Origin: Pseudomonadota bacterium
GTDB taxonomy: Bacteria > Pseudomonadota > Alphaproteobacteria > Rhizobiales > Beijerinckiaceae
Direction: 5' to 3'
Assembly: GCA_023422485.1 (NCBI GenBank)
Contig: JAGTAM010000463.1
Span: 1-6,504, forward strand
Length of the DNA: 6,504 nt
Shown here: positions 6,169 to 6,504 of the stretch, one piece after another
Position numbering within the stretch: the first letter of the stretch is position 1
How the letters are laid out: the number at the start of each line of letters is the position of its first letter
Position numbers and translations under genes: made by a program
Notes under the pieces: generated by a model
Seen by the model: only the letters and a program-made list of their open reading frames with translations
Database searches by the model: none
What the model was told of the DNA's origin: nothing

Positions 6169-6504
6169 TCAGATCTTGAGATCGCGCTTGAGGCGCACGA
6201 TCACCCGGTCCAGGGCGCCGAGGAAGGCCGAGCGGTCCTTCGGCGAGAACGGCTTCGGGCCGCCGGTGATGGCGCCGGCCTCCCGCAGATCCTGCATCAG
6301 ATTGCGCGTGGCGAGCGCGAGGCCGACGGACGCGTCCGTGAAGGCCTTGCCGTTCGGCGCGAGCGCAACCGCGCCGGCCTTCACGCAGCGGCTCGCGAGC
6401 GGCACGTCGGCCGTGATGACGATCGCGCCCGGACTTGCCCGCTCGGCAATCCAGTCGTCGGCCGCATCGAACTTGTCGCCGACGACGACGCGCTCGATCC
6501 AGGG
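6169..6504 (-). CDS. YaiI/YqxD (UPF0178, DUF188) family protein, 5' part off window
   Basis: The visible 111 residues match the DUF188 family, small cytoplasmic proteins with a predicted PIN-like nuclease fold and no settled function. The frame stays open to the right window edge. The GTG at 6405-6403 is therefore an internal Val codon and not the start; the family is usually about 150 residues, so some 40 N-terminal residues are missing. Recognisable family stretches are DAADDWIAERASPGAIVITAD (bounded by visible residues 13-33), then VPLASRCVKAGAVALAPNGK, and near the end ITGGPKPFSPKDRSAFLGALDRVI. Acidic residues that could bind metal are in the ADDW and TAD motifs. The protein ends RLKRDLKI with TGA at 6171-6169. 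It is convergent with gltA and separated from it by a hairpin terminator, so it is not functionally tied to gltA by operon structure. It may belong to an operon starting beyond the window. Confidence 0.88.
   Translation of the reverse strand, partial: PWIERVVVGDKFDAADDWIAERASPGAIVITADVPLASRCVKAGAVALAPNGKAFTDASVGLALATRNLMQDLREAGAITGGPKPFSPKDRSAFLGALDRVIVRLKRDLKI

Noticed and set aside
6169..6405. A 78-residue gene starting at the GTG at 6405.
   Set aside because: The frame continues to the window edge with residues that match the DUF188 family, so this GTG is internal.
1..6504. LexA-box search (GTTC-N7-GTTC and GAAC-N7-GAAC).
   Set aside because: By eye no copy was found in the intergenic regions or at the GTTC sites I checked. 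The lexA promoter, where one is expected, is outside the window.

Overview
The window is high-GC bacterial chromosome. Its proteins and gene order suggest an alphaproteobacterium of the Hyphomicrobiales, most likely a Methylobacterium/Methylorubrum-type organism. That placement is my inference from protein resemblance and GC content; no search was run. All the recognisable genes are housekeeping genes: lexA, comEC, gltX, gltA and a YaiI/YqxD (DUF188) family gene. I see no insertion sequence, phage gene, CRISPR array, tRNA or rRNA.

Layout from left to right. At 1-416 (+) lies the 3' part of lexA, containing the whole self-cleaving peptidase domain; the DNA-binding half and the promoter are off the left edge. 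At 410-2668 (-) lies comEC, a polytopic DNA-uptake channel protein whose end overlaps the end of lexA by 7 bases. The 157-base gap at 2669-2825 separates the divergent comEC and gltX starts and holds a good candidate sigma-70 promoter for gltX. At 2826-4250 (+) is gltX (glutamyl-tRNA synthetase). At 4251-4727 is a 477-base stretch without a convincing gene, rich in inverted repeats, which must carry the gltX 3' end and probably the gltA control region. At 4728-6017 (+) is gltA (hexameric type citrate synthase). At 6018-6168 is a short convergent gap with a strong 10-bp hairpin that can serve as a terminator. At 6169-6504 (-) is the 3' part of a DUF188 gene that runs off the right edge.

The genes do not form one pathway. 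LexA controls the SOS response. ComEC would import single-stranded DNA in natural transformation. GltX charges tRNA with glutamate. GltA starts the TCA cycle, which supplies 2-oxoglutarate and hence glutamate, so gltX and gltA are loosely related metabolically. The hairpins and the long spacer between gltX and gltA suggest separate transcription rather than one operon.

The points most worth a second look are three. The C-terminal part of ComEC contains no histidine at all, so it cannot be a canonical metallo-beta-lactamase-type nuclease domain. The gltX-gltA intergenic region is unusually structured, including a perfect 14-bp palindrome that overlaps a weak candidate promoter. The convergent lexA and comEC reading frames overlap. 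I found no clear sign of a previously undescribed system.
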